Shown here: in pieces, positions 5,864-6,217 of the stretch | How the letters are laid out: each line of letters opens with the position of its first letter | How positions within the stretch are numbered: position 1 is the stretch's first letter | DNA from: Steroidobacteraceae bacterium | Lineage (GTDB): Bacteria > Pseudomonadota > Gammaproteobacteria > Steroidobacterales > Steroidobacteraceae | Reading direction: 5' to 3' | NCBI GenBank assembly: GCA_013044085.1 | Contig: JABEVI010000257.1 | Coordinates: forward strand, 1-6,217 | DNA: 6,217 nucleotides | Program-made: the position numbers and the translations under genes | Notes under the pieces: generated by a model | What the model was told of the DNA's origin: nothing | What the model saw: the letters and a program-made list of their open reading frames with translations, nothing else | Database searches by the model: none

Positions 5864-6166
5864 ATGAAATACCCGGCAATCTGCACGGCGGCGGCCACGG
5901 TGGCGCTCGCCTTCGGCGCGGCCACGGCTCATGCCCACAACATGACGGGCGTGAAATCGACGCACGAGGTCACTGCAAAGCCGGGCGCGCTGCTCGGCAA
6001 TCACGCCATGCCAGGCACGGTGACCAAGGTCGACCACAAGTCAGGCATGGTCCACGTCACGTCGATGGGCGCGCACATGGTGGTGCATTTTCCGCCGCCG
6101 ACGATCACGAACCTGAAAGCTGGCGACAAGATCCTGCTGCATCTCGGCTATTCGTTCGAGGGCTGA
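5864..6166 (+). CDS. Small exported His/Met-rich protein, CusF-like candidate
   Basis: This predicts a 100-residue secreted protein. Residues 1-24 form a signal peptide with an Ala-rich core and an AHA cleavage site, leaving about 76 mature residues in the periplasm. The mature part has eight His (25, 34, 47, 58, 64, 71, 75, 93) and five Met (27, 49, 62, 68, 72), a high share. The segment GTVTKVDHKSGMVHVTSMG, followed by MVVHFPPPTITNLKAGDKIL, has the alternating strand and turn pattern of a small OB-like barrel. Periplasmic copper/silver chaperones of the CusF type have this fold and use His and Met ligands. This supports metal binding, but I cannot confirm the family and no metal-resistance gene is next to it. 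AAGGAG lies six bases before the ATG, so the start is secure. The gene appears intact and stands alone downstream of the WYL remnant. Confidence 0.8.
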   Translation: MKYPAICTAAATVALAFGAATAHAHNMTGVKSTHEVTAKPGALLGNHAMPGTVTKVDHKSGMVHVTSMGAHMVVHFPPPTITNLKAGDKILLHLGYSFEG

Positions 6167-6217
6167 AGCCCGCCGACATCGAATCGCCGAGCATTACGAC
6201 GGGCATCGTAGCGCGGC

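Noticed and set aside
5612..6037. 141-residue minus-strand open frame
   Set aside because: It spans the WYL remnant, a promoter and the signal peptide region of the exported protein on the other strand, and its translation has no recognisable motif.
6160..6171. GGGC-TGAA-GCCC hairpin over the stop of the last gene
   Set aside because: A four-pair stem without a T-run is too weak to call a terminator.
1..6217. tRNA, rRNA, CRISPR array, insertion sequence or attachment site
   Set aside because: I saw no cloverleaf, regularly spaced repeats, transposase motifs or terminal inverted repeats on either strand, despite the cluster of gene remnants.

Overview
The window is high-GC bacterial DNA. Its gene families (LysR regulator with divergent pirin and DoxX, YaeQ, ParBc_2, WYL regulator, a short YWFPAKR-type membrane protein) point to a proteobacterium, most likely of the Burkholderiales or Xanthomonadales. 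This placement is inferred from family distribution and codon style; no marker gene is present.

Layout from left to right. Positions 1-389 hold no secure gene, only a weak minus-strand frame (71-256) that could end a small membrane protein. A short two-helix membrane protein (390-638) may be translated from a leaderless mRNA. It is followed by two damaged genes. The first is a YaeQ-family remnant (657-858) with its middle deleted and its two ends in different frames. The second is a ParBc_2-type gene (858-1440) broken by a one-base insertion near 1007-1009 and probably by an early stop. Next is an intact exported protein of about ten Sel1-like repeats (1619-2893).

Facing it is a minus-strand pair, pirin (3489-4193) then a DoxX-family membrane protein (3002-3427), probably one transcript. 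A LysR-type regulator (4389-5318) is divergent from the pair. The 195-base space between pirin and the regulator carries an ATC-N9-GAT LysR box placed so that one bound regulator could repress itself and control pirin-doxX. This is the most coherent functional unit in the window and may respond to redox or electrophile stress.

After the regulator comes the C-terminal half of a WYL-domain transcription factor (about 5400-5741), without its DNA-binding part and interrupted by an in-frame TAG where tryptophan is expected. The window ends with a small exported His/Met-rich protein (5864-6166) with a good promoter and ribosome binding site.

Three of the nine protein-coding loci described with reasonable support are decayed, each by a different kind of lesion, so this looks like an eroding accessory region between working genes. 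I did not find a convincing new multi-gene system. The best leads are the pirin/LysR control region, the leaderless start at 390, and the metal-binding potential of the last protein.
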